A stretch of DNA of 64,000 nucleotides from Lineus longissimus. Taxonomy: Eukaryota; Nemertea; Pilidiophora; Heteronemertea; Lineidae. Positions within the stretch are counted from its first letter, which is position 1; each line of letters starts with the position of its first letter. Position numbers and translations under genes: made by a program. Location: NCBI RefSeq assembly GCF_910592395.1, contig NC_088318.1, positions 18,166,349 to 18,230,348 of the forward strand. The letters run 5' to 3'. A model generated the notes under the pieces. The model searched no databases. It had not been told where the DNA came from and saw nothing but the letters and a program-made list of their open reading frames with translations. This document shows, in pieces, positions 17,626 through 30,500 of the stretch.

Positions 17626-18302
17626 CACATTTAGTATAAGCATACAATTAAGGTTTCAACACTTTGATATGTTAGTCCTTGTTCAATCACGTTGACAATG
17701 CAACAGTAGAGCAAATGTTTGCATCAACAGGAATCTGAGTAGACCACTCATAAGAGAAACATGATGAATCAGACCATAACAGGAAGAGTTCTTGTCTGAA
17801 ATTCGACCCCTGCCTAAATATTGCCCAATTCATTCATACAATATGTAATATACACCACACTACAATGAAACCTTATGAATTTTATAGGAAACTTGCAACC
17901 ACCAAAGCCACAATAAAGTTTGAACTGAAATTGTCTCAATAACACCAAGTTGCCAAAAACAAAGTCGCTGTATTCTCCTCTAAAATTTGATATATTAGAC
18001 AGTTATTGCTTTGAACCAATCAGCATTAACACTCTATCAAACATCAAACAAAAGACATGATATTCTCTTTGCAGGGTTTCTGACAGGTCTGATAAAATCA
18101 GGAAACATTGTCGAAGATACACTTAAGGGGTACCCCAGCCTCAGCACTGCCCAGCCCCTTGAGCTGTATCAATGAACCCTTAAAGTTAAGGACATCAGAA
18201 TAGGTGCCCCCTGGTTTCCATACAACAAAACAGGCTTATCAGAGTCAATGGAGGACATTACCGGTGATAGGCCAGTCTCTCTAGAAATAGTTCATCTGCA
18301 CA

Positions 18303-18586
18303 TCAAGACAATGTTTCAACTGCCAAAACACTTCCTGAATTGTCCAACATTTGGGGCGAATCCCTCTCCTCTTCTTTTACAATGTCTTTCAGTGGAGACA
18401 ACTTCACATTTTTCATATCAACATCCTGATTGAGACTTGAATCGTTCATTTCAATGTCCATATCTTTTTCGTCATCGACGACGATGTTGTCACCATTTTG
18501 TTGTCCGATCCTTGTATCATCGTAGTCGCTGTCCAATGAATGACCTGAAGGACTGCCACTGCTGCCGAATGAATCGTCTAAACTTC
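18303..18586 (-). CDS. ZNF423/ZNF521: ZNF423/521-like, last coding exon (acidic tail)
   Basis: Enters in phase from the exon at 18763 (g|ga junction) and ends at TGA. It encodes a finger-free tail of about 93 residues rich in Ser and Asp ([16 protein letters not shown], then [14 protein letters not shown]). A VKEEE motif, which fits the sumoylation consensus, follows a KLSPLKD segment. No equivalent tail is known to me in vertebrate ZNF423. Confidence 0.85.
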
Positions 18587-21500
18587 CTGAAAGTGACGAC
18601 AAAACACATGAAACTCTCAACACATAAGTTTATATTTCCAAGATTTCAGACTTTAGAATTGTCTCTATCCATAACCATTACTCGCTCTTAGGCCTTGGGC
18701 AACGGCCGATAATTAACAATGTTGGGTTATGAACACAGGGGCCTAAATGGTGAAATAATTACCTGCCAGGCTGCGTGGATTCCCATGACTCTCGCCGTCT
18801 TCCATGGAATGATCTTTGTGAACAGTTGTCATGTGATGGGTCAGCAGCCGAGACTGTGGAAACACCTCATCACAAATCTTGCATCGGTATAAGGAGGACT
18901 GGAAAGGAAAAAAAAAATTCCAATTGGAAGCCTACTTTACATTTCTTGAGACAAGTCCTTTACCCTGCACATTAGATATATGTCTTCTCACATTCCCAAA
19001 TGTCACTTCTGTCGATTCTCTTTTATACCAAAAAGGTAATACACAAGGTCTTGGTTAGAGGAAGCGAGAAATCAGTTTCTTACCTGACTATAATGGATTT
19101 TCATGTGATCCTTGACGTGGGACTTCCTGGAGAAGGACTTGGAACAAACTGGGCAGCAATATGGCTTCACTCCACTTCCACCATGGGTCTTCACATGCAC
19201 CTTACGATTCTCCTTTCCTGAATACAGATGGAACTTTCATTATAAAAAGGTAACATATTTTGTACCAGTTAAACACTCAACCAATCACTGAATCAGTGTG
19301 TGCAAGTCTGCTTCTACAATGTCATCTAGCATCCTATAGTCAGACATGAATACCCAATACTGACCATTTGATTCGACCAGAACCAAACAAATCTTACCTG
19401 AGCTGTGCACCCGCATGTGACTCTGTAGGTTACTCTGGCAAGAGAACTCTCTCTCACACTCCACGCACCTGTACGGCCTCGCTGTCTGCTTCGTGATCTC
19501 GGCGCTCGAATGCATGTTGAAGAAATGCTGCTGGAGGTCGGGCATTGAATGGAATGCCTCTGGACACGCGGTACATTTGAACGTTGGGTCTTTCTTCTCA
19601 TGAGTTTGGCGGTGATTATTCAAGTTCAGAATGTTCGCGAAGACTTTGTGGCAATCCGGACACTTGAAATCTGTTCCATTTTCTAGTTTGATTCCACCGT
19701 GTCCGTATAAATGGTTGGTGAGTTCGGCACTGAAGAAGAACTTCTGATTGCATTGACTGCAGGAGTAACGCCTGGCACTGATGCCGTGTTCTAACACATG
19801 CGATTGAATTGATGTGGGGTGTCTGAATGCGGTATCACAGACATAACATGTCAGGTCAGAGTCCTCGAATGTATGTTCGATCAAGTGGCACTGCAGTTTC
19901 GCAGGTGAGTCGAAAACGCACCCACAAATGCGGCACTCGTGCGTGTTTCCTTCTTGGATCATATGTGTCGCCACATGTAACTGGATCTCATACTCCGTAC
20001 TGAACGACTGCTGACATTTGATACACTGGTAGGTTTTCTTGTGAATCTTGATATGTGCTTCCAATTGGTCCTTCTGATTGAATGACATACTACACCAACT
20101 ACAACGATGTTCTTCGACCGCGTCTGCCCCGTGATAGCACGGCTTACAGACGTAATAAGCCCGACCACTCGCGTTCAACTTAGGAACCAAGTTCTCTTGA
20201 GATTCGAAAGTTTTTAAACAGACACAACAAGTAAAGAAACTTTTCACTGGCTTGGTCTTCGATTTAGAGTCCAAAGCTGGCGATTTGCTATTTGAGTTTT
20301 CTGACATGCTCGTCGAAGGCAGTGGATCTACTTTATGGACTGCCATGTGCACTTCTAGCTCTGCTTTACCCTCGAATGTGTTGCTGCACTGTTGGCAAGT
20401 CTGAATCTCCTCACCTCCATGGTAGCAAGGTTTACACACATAGTACGCCCTACCACTTGAATTCAATTTGGCAACAAGGTTCTCCTTCGTGTTGAAACTT
20501 TTGAGACAAACGCAACACGTGTAGAAACTGTGCGAATTCTGGAAATGGAACTTTGCGTGCATGTTGAGTTCCACTGTTGACATCAACGTCTGGCGACAGA
20601 TGACACATTGCATATTCGCACCCTGGAATCCATGCTGCTCGGCGTGGAAATAAAACTGCGTCTCGTTCTTTAATGAGAACTTACAAATTGTGCATACATT
20701 TCCTTGGACCACTTTACAATGTATCAGTTTGTGTTCGGCCAAAATGTTACTGCTTGGGAATACTTCATCACATATATTGCACTTCAAGCTACTTGGCATC
20801 GCATGAATTTTCATATGCCGCTCCAATTCGCTCTTGGTCTTAAACGACTGGCTACAGTAGACACAGTGATTACTAAACTTATCTTGGCTCGTCGCTGGCT
20901 CCGTTTTTAAAACTTGACCACTTTCGGTCAAGGCTGTTGTGGTCGATGGACTGATGTTCGTGATCTGGTGAACCTGAACAAGATGCTGCATCAGGATCGT
21001 GTCGTCGGCGAACTTGGTATCACAAGCGTTACATCTGTACAACTCAGATGACAACTGCCGACTTGGAGATTTTTCAACTTTTGTGAAGTTCGAGAAGTCA
21101 AAATCCTTCTGCGTTTTCTCTGGCGTGCTGCTACCACTTTGAGTCGTCTCAGAGCAGTGTTTACTCTGCATGTGCTTGTCTAACAGGTACTCAACATGGA
21201 AGGCATCATCGCAAAATGGACACGGGAATTGTTTTTTGTGCTCCGTAAGGTGGCATTGCAGTTCGATCTCAGTTGTGAAGCTGTCCTTGCAGAAGAGACA
21301 TCGGTAGGGCTTGGTGATGCACAGATGGTTCACTTTCACATGCAACTGCCATTCCATCTCGGAGCGGAATATCGAGCTGCAAACTGTACACTTGTAGAGC
21401 TTGCACTCATTGCTGTGCTTTATCGCAAAGTGAACCTGGACATTCACTTTGGAGTCGAAGATTTCTTTGCATAAGGAGCATCGGTAGAGATGATGGGCGT

Positions 21501-24500
21501 GGATGTCCATCAAATGTTTCTGAAGCTCGTCGGGCTTGGTGAACAGTTTCAAACAACTGGTGCAGCCATACTCTGTCGTAATGGACAGGTAGTGCATAAA
21601 GACGTGGGTCTCTAGTTGGTCCTCATTATCAAAGGTGGCGCCACATTCTTTACAGACGTCTGTGTCACTTGTAATGTTTGCAGCACCTGGGGACAAACTG
21701 CCGTTTTGGATTCCATTCAGATGTGTTTTTAAGTGTTCTTTAAACAGTGCTAAATTGACAAATCGCATGTCACACTTGTCACAGAAGACAATGTCCTCTC
21801 CCTCTGTTGCTTCCATTGGAACATGACTTGGACGTGGCGAGTGGTGAGAATGTTCAGAACTTCGTCTTTTTTTGTTGTGATGATCGCCATTAAACGTTTC
21901 TGCCCGAGGTGGTGATTTCAAGTAATGATTTGTCATATTCAGCGGAAGTGGTTGGTGACACAGGTGCATGTGATCGGCCAAGGTCGCGTGATCTGGGAAT
22001 CCCATATTGCATTGCGGGCATAAGTACGTCAATCCCGGTGACTTTATTCCACCATACTTATGGACCTTTTCCTTATGCGCTTTCAAATCTTCAAGATTTT
22101 TGTATTCTTTTGAACAGAAATCACATTGATAAGGAGGACTAGCACTCATGAATAGCGGCTCATGTAGAATTTTAACATGTTCCGCCAAGTTGTAAAAAGT
22201 CGGGTAAGCAGCGTTGCAGAATGGACACAAGTACGGGGCTTTAGATTTCCCAGCATGCACCATCTGAATATGCATATCCAAGACGTCCTTGTTGGAAAAA
22301 CCGCTCTTCAGGCAAAACTCACAAATGAGTTCCGAGTATGCGAACGTATTTATGTCTTTTGATGTCGTCGGAGAGCTAGCAGCAGGCGATGTACTTTTAG
22401 GAGTCACCACCAATGATAGGGGGTTCATCTGTGGCGTATTCGAGGTCAGCTTGTGGCCCACCAAGTGCTGGTCCAAGTCTTCATTTGATTGGAATGCGTC
22501 TGGGCAGACGTGACATTTGAACCTCTTAGGATGCGTCTGCTCAACATGTAAGTCCAGGGCGTCTTGTCCAAGGCACACCTCGCTACACTGCAGACACTGG
22601 ACTGCTTTCTCCTTCGACGGGGAGGCATCATTGTTATTGTGAGTTTGGAGGTGCTCCTGTAAGAAAGATGAGTGGCATGAAGAAGAACATCTACAAAAAG
22701 AGCCTCAAGGTGAACTTGATAAGGCAAGAAAACTACCAACTTAAGTTTAGGAAGAAGTTTGGAGGGTGGTTTAAGTCAGCACTGTGGTGTCAATGCTTGA
22801 GACAAGATTTAAGCTAACATTATCAAAGTTCAACATACCTGCAGATCCTTCCCAGAAGCGTACATATCGGGGCAGTGAGGACACTTGAACTCCTTGGACG
22901 TGATCGTACTGTTGTACTTCTTGTGGAAGAGCATGTGTGATGTCAGCGCGGCCGAGTTAGTGTACCCACGACTGCAGATCGTGCATCGGAACGGCTTGCC
23001 GTTGTCATGTGACTTCATGTGGATCTTCAAGTGATCACTTCTGAAAGATACGAAAAGTTAACAAATTGTTTACTTCTGGCATTTACTGTCTCTTCCCTTT
23101 GATAGCAAATGTTGTCGGACATGTGTTTTGGACTTGATTAGGAATAGATAAATCTGCAATCAACAAAGCATAGGTTTCACCGTCAATGCCTGAAATCTGA
23201 TCTGCCCAGCCAAAATGCTCTCAAGACCAATAAGATCCTTCAGGTCATCCCACTTTGTGACCTTCAGTCAAAGAGGCTGATGCATATCAATCCTGAAATC
23301 ATAAACTGGATTACAACATAAATGAAATGGTCCAGGGACCATGTGCTCACCTCGGGTAATGTAATGCAATGTCATTTGCAGTGGATATGGGGAGAACAGT
23401 TTTTTGCTAGTTTCACCAGTTTTGATTCCATGGAATAATATTATTCTTCTCGGCTAAAATTTACCAAATTTTTGAAAGACCATGAAGCGGTTGGAATTTT
23501 GAGCCGAAAAGAATGAAACTGAAAAAAATAGTCATCAGAGCACAGAAGATATCTTGCTATGACTTTGTGAACTTTTTCAAGTTTGAGAATAAATATGTAC
23601 GACATGTTGATTCCGTTACTCTTTTGAATTTTGTATTTGTTTCCCATGTTCTGATTTCAGTGAAGAAGTTAAACAACGTCCAGTAGTGGGATTAATTTAC
23701 ATATTTGGTTACAGTACTTGTCGATTTGTCATTGTTAATGATGCATATTTACATATCTTGTTCCTATCAATCATGTCATTGGCAGTCTTACCATTTTGGA
23801 TAGCCCTTGTCTTGACATTGAATTAACATATTCGGTTACCATCACTGACCTAGTTATCATTGTCAATAGCCCTTGTTTAGGCTTCAAAATTCTTGACAAA
23901 AAAACCCAGAGTTTCTGAAAGGACAATTAGATCTTGAAACAAAATCAAATTGTTGTCATCATCTTGAAATATTTGGACCAAAAAAGATCTAAGCAAACAA
24001 CTTCATTCATCAACATACTTCCCGCAAATATGGCCATGGTGAGAAAATGCCAAGTCACATTCTGCACAACCGTTGGAGTCCCTTAATGATCATGCTGAGC
24101 AAAAGAAGACAGGACTTTTGGCTGGAGCAAAAGTCACTGAAAACAAAGCTTTGGAAACCGCCAAAGACCTGTCGCAAACAGCTGATTTTGTCATGGTGCA
24201 CAATCTGAGGATATGATCGATATGAATCCCCCCCTTGGACCCAGGCCTGCCTAGCAAAGGACTCTGTCATCTTGTCCCTCCCACCCTCTTTCTCAAGAAC
24301 CCTGACTGGTCTTTCAATCAAAACACCCCATATAAGCCCTTTTAAACAAAATAGACCTACCTAAAGTTAAAGAACCTGTCATCACGAAGCTTGTGCAACA
24401 ACTTCATCTTTACGGCTAGAAGTCCCTGGACGAAACTAACTCGTCTCACATTAACTTATGCCTATAAAGACCGAGGGACAGTACGCCACCTGCAGAGTGA

Positions 24501-27500
24501 ACGAACAGTGATTGGCCAAGGAGAGTATCGCGTTAATAGGTGCTTATACTCTTGTCAACGCTCTGTTGTCGACGATAGTTGAATATGCTAATGAAGTCAT
24601 TGAGACGCCCTTTAAAACTTGCAGCTCATTTTGACTTGAATATTTTAAATTGGTTCAAAATCTCTGTAGATTGACCCTGGCAAACTGCACCTTTGATACC
24701 AGCAAGTTAAGGTGAACAGGAAACTACAGACTGCTCACAGTCGGAGAAGAAGCTGGACTTGGTTAGTCTGAGTCTAATGCTTTTTCTTGGACCAGTTCTG
24801 GTCTCTCATAAAGGCCTTTCTCCATTCACCTTAAATTTTCAGAAAGAAAATTGGCAAAGGTCTCAGACTTACAGTGTCGTCTCTGTAATTAAAAGAACCT
24901 TCTTCTTCAGCGTTTGCTCTGCACTTAGAGGTTTTATTCTGTAAGGGAGTATACCTATAATGTTCAAAGTTGCTCAGATTATGAACTCCTGGAGGAACTC
25001 TGGCTGCAATTACAGATCAGACAGCCCTTTTACCTACAAAAGGTGCATCACAACTATTCAAGAACCTTTTTGTGTGTGGCAGTAACTGACAGATCCCACT
25101 AAGTCTCTCTACTTCTGACTCTCTCCAAAAACTTGTTGCTCCAGTCGAGGCACTTTTCAAGTCTTACTTCAACACGATCGCATTCAAAGTCAAAGAATTT
25201 GTTTTTAAAATAGCTTCTTCAAGTTCACTTAAATGTTTCAAAAGAGCACGACTCTTGGTTAAGTATTGGCACTAGGTGGTCATGTTTTAAGTATCAATTA
25301 TGAATGTACTTTACGACAGTGGTCTATCCAGGTCATTTCTGTGAATTTTTTATAAAAAGTGCATTTTCAGGCAAAAAGTAGAACCTCATGCACTATTATG
25401 GACACCCTTGGGACTGATAATGGCTGTCCTTAATAGAGGGGGGAAGGAAGTTGACCTGTGGAGGTTATCCCCTGGATTCTGTGACAAAACCCTTCCCACA
25501 GCTTTTGTTTTATTTATCCCTTGTTGTTTGGCAGGAAAATATTCACAGGAGGGTAAGGTTGGTGGTCCCCGCTTGACGGGCCACATACACACATTGTGTT
25601 CTTAGAAAAGCATACTTAGTGTGTAGAAGGAAAAGCTAGGATTCAATACAGGGAATTCGCATGCATATTCAAGGCTCATGAGACCTGAAAACGCAATTTT
25701 CGGCACTGCAAGCGCTGCTGTTAGACCTTGAATGAAAGCAGCAATCAGGTACAGCAAAACCAAAATGATCAACGATGCCTCAGGTGATTGAAAGACTCGC
25801 CAACCAACACCCTATCCCTCCCCTTAGTCTCTCCTACAACCCCCCTCCCCCAAGATCTCGCACTTAGCGCTGTTGACAGTTGTTTACAGGTACCGCCCAT
25901 AGCAGCAAAGGACAGGGGATCTCACACTTGAAGATCCCCGCTGACTATCACCCAACCTGTTGTAGTTGTAAACAAGCTGACATTCAAGTTTTTTGTTTTC
26001 TCGGAAACGGAGTTGATGAAAAAGACTCAGAAAAGTATCATTTACAAAGCTGAACGTAAATTACCACTGCGCTCAGTGTTTGGACTTTTGGATAATGGAT
26101 GTGTAGCATGATTACAAACGTCAAAGCGAGACTTTGAAAGACTGGTCAAACACCTGCGTGACATACTATGTGGTTTCTTTGTAAAGCAACTTTTTAAACC
26201 AGGGGTTGAAGGGATTGTCTGAAGTTCCTTCCACTCTGATTGAAAAATTCCCATAAAAAGATTTTATTTCATTTTATTATTTATTATTATTGTATCAACA
26301 ATCTGGAGACCCTAAACCTGGCCAAAGCAATTGAAGTTTGAGAATAAACAATTTTAGATTAAACCATTTCAAGAGCAACATGATATGAATTTGAAAACAA
26401 ACACTGATGTTACGCACCACATTTCAAACCCAGTGGCGAAGTTGTGCATACCATTGTAAGCATCATCCGGAAAGGAAAAGAAATATGAAAAGTACACAGT
26501 CGGGAAGAACGATGCCGCCAGCTAGTCTTAAACAAAGAACTCTTCATTTCATAAAAACTTAAGGACCTTCAAAATGACAAAAAAGCTAATTCTGTTTGAA
26601 GTTCATTTTTAAAGATAACCGTATCATCGCAGGCAATTGTGGTATTATTTTGATGTTTCAACAGGCAAACGAGTGTGCGATATTTGAGAAGTATTGCTTG
26701 ACGCCATTTTGCGACTTGACCTAATCGTGAAGAGGTAAAGTGACTAGTCACTGCGTGTTCACACTCTTTGAAAGGGGCGATATAATGGCCAATCACGGAT
26801 AACATGATTTTATGGCGTAACCCGATCCACACAAAGACACTCAAATTAAATCTGAGACGCTTAAAGTACGATCATGTTTTTTCTCCAGATAATACAAAAT
26901 CAAGTTTTTTGCTGCCACAAGATTGCAACATGTGCATTGAACATCCTAAAAACACTCCTCTTCTCATTTTAACTGGGCTGTTTTCGGGACATGCTCCCAG
27001 TGGTGAAACTGTGAATCGACCAGGCCAATTTAAAAGACCAGTAGGTTAGACTGTGCGACTCCTGCAAGTGGTGTCTCCATTTCCCTACAACCCACTTGAC
27101 GCTGCAGCGGCAACGTGAAGCACACTTCAACTACAAACTTCAAATGGCATGGTTTTCAGACACACCGATTTGAATAGTTTAATGTGTGTTTATGCATATT
27201 TGAAAACATGGCAAAGAAAAAGAACTTTAAACATAGATGCTCTGTTGGGTAATAATTGAATTGAGGCAAAAGTACATTTTCCATATATCCATTTTAGACC
27301 TGTTAACCACAGAATGGAAGTGGACACTAAAATCTTGGCAAACTAGTATTTATGCAAGGCTCATCAATGGCTCCTCTTGGCGGCCATCTTGAACTCATCC
27401 TTTATCACTTGAATTGACAATAGTTGGACTGGTTAACCTCAAATGTTTAGCTGCTGGCAGAATAAAAGAAGATCACAGGTTCCATCTCTCTTGATGTGTT

Positions 27501-30500
27501 TAATTGTGGCTGTGTTTAACACTTGTGGTTCATTTGACAAGCGTTTAAAAACGGCTTTAGAAAGCCAGTGTCAATATTGGCACCTTTTGTAGAAACAATG
27601 AAGTGTGTTCCGCAAGTGTGCTCATCTGCAGTCTGAGCTAAATTGTATTTGTCGCGAACATGCTCAGACAGTTCAAGTGCTAATGATACAGATGGGTTCA
27701 ACACAATCAAATACGGACGCCAAAAGCTCGTGGGGGAGATCTAAAGAAAGCAAGCATTCGATGAGAGAGGCATTGAGGAGAACAAACCATAGACCTTTAA
27801 CATGATTAAGAGTCTCTACTTAGAGTACAGTCATCACCAACCATTTGCATCAAATACAAGTGGTCAGTAACTGTTCAGCTGGGCAATGAAGGGTTGATAT
27901 AAGCCACAAAGAGCATATTCCATTGTTGCCTGTAACTTTTTTTGTTTCAAAGTGGCTCACTGTTCTGTTGGTACATCTTGGATTGTTTGTGAAGAGGTCA
28001 CAAAAATGGTTGAAGAGATGAATGCTGAAAAGCTGATTAAATTTGTGATTAACTTTGATAATATCAATCTCACCTGGCAAATGCAGCATCACATTTCAGA
28101 CATTTGTGCTTCTTATCGCCTGTATGCAGCTTCACATGGCGGTCGCGACTCCGTTTGTGACGGAATAATCGGTTACAATAGTTACATTTGAACGGCAGGA
28201 GATCAGCATGAACCTGAAATGACAAAACAATGGAATTGGTGAAATAGAGAAGTTACTTAATTACCTTTAACTTGGCTTCACCAGGGCTCCCCTGGTGTCA
28301 CATAAGGAAACTAAAGAACACACATCATTATCAATCGTTGCCAAGGCTTAACATCATTCCTAGCCCATGCACTAGAGACACCTGGTCACAGGAAAATGAA
28401 CCAATGCAGAGCATGATGAAAGCAGACGACATTTAGAAGTGCCTTACCACACCAAGAGTCTTGGAGAGTGAAAGACAACTCAAACTTGGGCACCCAATTC
28501 TGTATGTGAAGATGGTATCTAATCATACTGAATGCGATTGACCAAAAGGAATCTTCTTCAATAATTTATGTCTGTTCTAGGATAAAAGCCATCTCAGACA
28601 GGGCACATGATGTAACCAAGAGACCTTAGAAGATGAAAGACAACACCAAGTTGGGCAACCAATCTTGTAGGTCAAGAAGGTATCTGTCATCAAATTGTTT
28701 GAAGGATTCTTTAATAGTACACTTATATGTCTGTGTTGGACCAGAAGTCACCTCGGACAGTGCATAAAATTGGTGAAAGATAAGAGACACTCGAGTGTGA
28801 AAAACAACTCTAAATTGGGCACCCAATTTCGTAAGTCAAGGAGGTATCTCTAAACCAGATCAAGAATGAATCGTCAATATGATGTCTTCTCTTCTGGGTT
28901 AGAAGTCATGAATAAGATTGTGCCTTAGGTTCAATGTTATTCAGACTTGGCACCAAGTGGATACTGGGAAGTGTGTTGGCCCAATGGACGAACATCTGAC
29001 AAGCGATTGGAGTGGATTCATGGCTCGGCCAGTACAACTCTATACATTCAACTGTCCTGAAATCCCCTAACATAGCGTAATATGTGTGCTGATTGGAGTC
29101 TACAGACAGGTCTCTGGTTTAGGCAAGAGAATGACTGAGACTCTCATGAACACAGCAGCAGCAGCAGAGCGGCACCAGGACATGAATGTCTGTCAGAGAC
29201 AAGACCCCTCGGCTCAGATGAGTATTGGATAATCAGGGATTGTAATAGAGTGGCGATAACCATTGAAAAGTTAAACAGATGTCTCTGGACACGATGAGTT
29301 GTTCAAAAGTTGTGAACAACCTGATGCACAGTTCAAACAAGTGTGAAATATGTACTATATTGAATTGAAGAATAAACTGTTCTCTATTGAAATTAAATGA
29401 AGATATGAAGGTGATTCTTGAAGTCGCAGTCGACTAGCTTGGACTCTTGGCTTGCAGTCAAGAGGTCCCTGGTTCGATCCCCGCAGTATCAGCATGAGGC
29501 ACCAGGCAGGACTCTTATCTCACCTGCCTTACTCCATCCAGATGTACGAATGGGCGTTGGTCAAAAATGCTCAGGTTGTGGCACTGACTAAGCAGCTCAT
29601 CTGAGATCTACTGAAAAGGTTCAGGATAGACCGTGGTTAAAGTGAGACGTTGGGTTAATAACCATTGCCCAGTTGATATCAAACTACAAACCCCAACTCT
29701 AACTTTCGATTATGAGAGAAAGAAATCAAGTGAATTCAGGATCAGTAAGATCTGACTAGGACAGGGGGCACCTGCCACTTCTCATGACCTCAGAGCCTCC
29801 TGCTCACTGACAACATGAAACACTTTCCTATCAAATCATGACCATATAAGATCAAAGATCTAAACACTTTCTTGATGACCATAGTCATATTATGAATAAC
29901 GACAATATTCAAGATCATCTGATGCCCAAGTTTGAACCTATACAATCTGAGGTTAGATACTCCTTCAACCAATCATGGGGAAAGCAAACTCCCTTTGAGG
30001 ACCAAATTTTTTTTCTTTTAAGAGTGGTCATGAAGATCATAGTTCTTTGTAGAAAACTCAAGCATGAAGCGTCACAAGTTTCTGTCCATCCCAAATTGGT
30101 GTTCTGCATCTAGTGGCTTTTGACGAGATATTAAAACGTTTCTGCCAGGCCAAAAGACATGTCTAGAGTTATCATATAGATTTAAGATGACAAAGTTTGA
30201 ATGACTACCAATGCCCGCGGTTGTAGTGAGTTACTGGTAGATGGCAATATCATATTGCCTTGCCCAATGCATCTCAGGAGAAATACTTGAGTTTCACCAA
30301 CCTATATTCACGGACAGCATCAGACACTCCCGTGTGGTACAGGGGAGTTTTACAGAAAGATATGGAGAAACTGCGAAGTCTTCACAGGCAATGGATTCAA
30401 CTTCTATGTAAGTGATTGCTTTGGCAACTGTAATTAGTCAAAAAGCCATTGAATTTTGGCACCTAATGTCGGCATAGTTGAATTCGGTCAAAACGATTAT

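Larger units (their letters stand above)
16252..18302. other. Region between convergent C5orf22 and ZNF423-like genes
   Basis: It holds the C5orf22 3' UTR (AATAAA at 16432-16437), a weak 57-codon frame, a foldback element at 16881-17103, a possible isolated exon near 17171, a SINE fragment near 17546 and the 3' UTR of the minus-strand zinc-finger gene. Minus-strand AATAAA candidates lie near 17402 and 17514. A short direct repeat of 'tcctcttaagcattt' occurs near 17286-17320. A CTCF-like 'ggtgccccctgg' is at 18203-18214. Confidence 0.5.

Noticed and set aside
19326-19601. Second minus-strand frame of 91 codons over the zinc-finger exon, and plus-strand frames across 19-22.6 kb
   Set aside because: Shadow frames of the long zinc-finger exon with no family character.
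29424-29495. tRNA gene
   Set aside because: A B box is present, but the arms do not form a full cloverleaf and a SINE body follows, so it is a tRNA-derived SINE.
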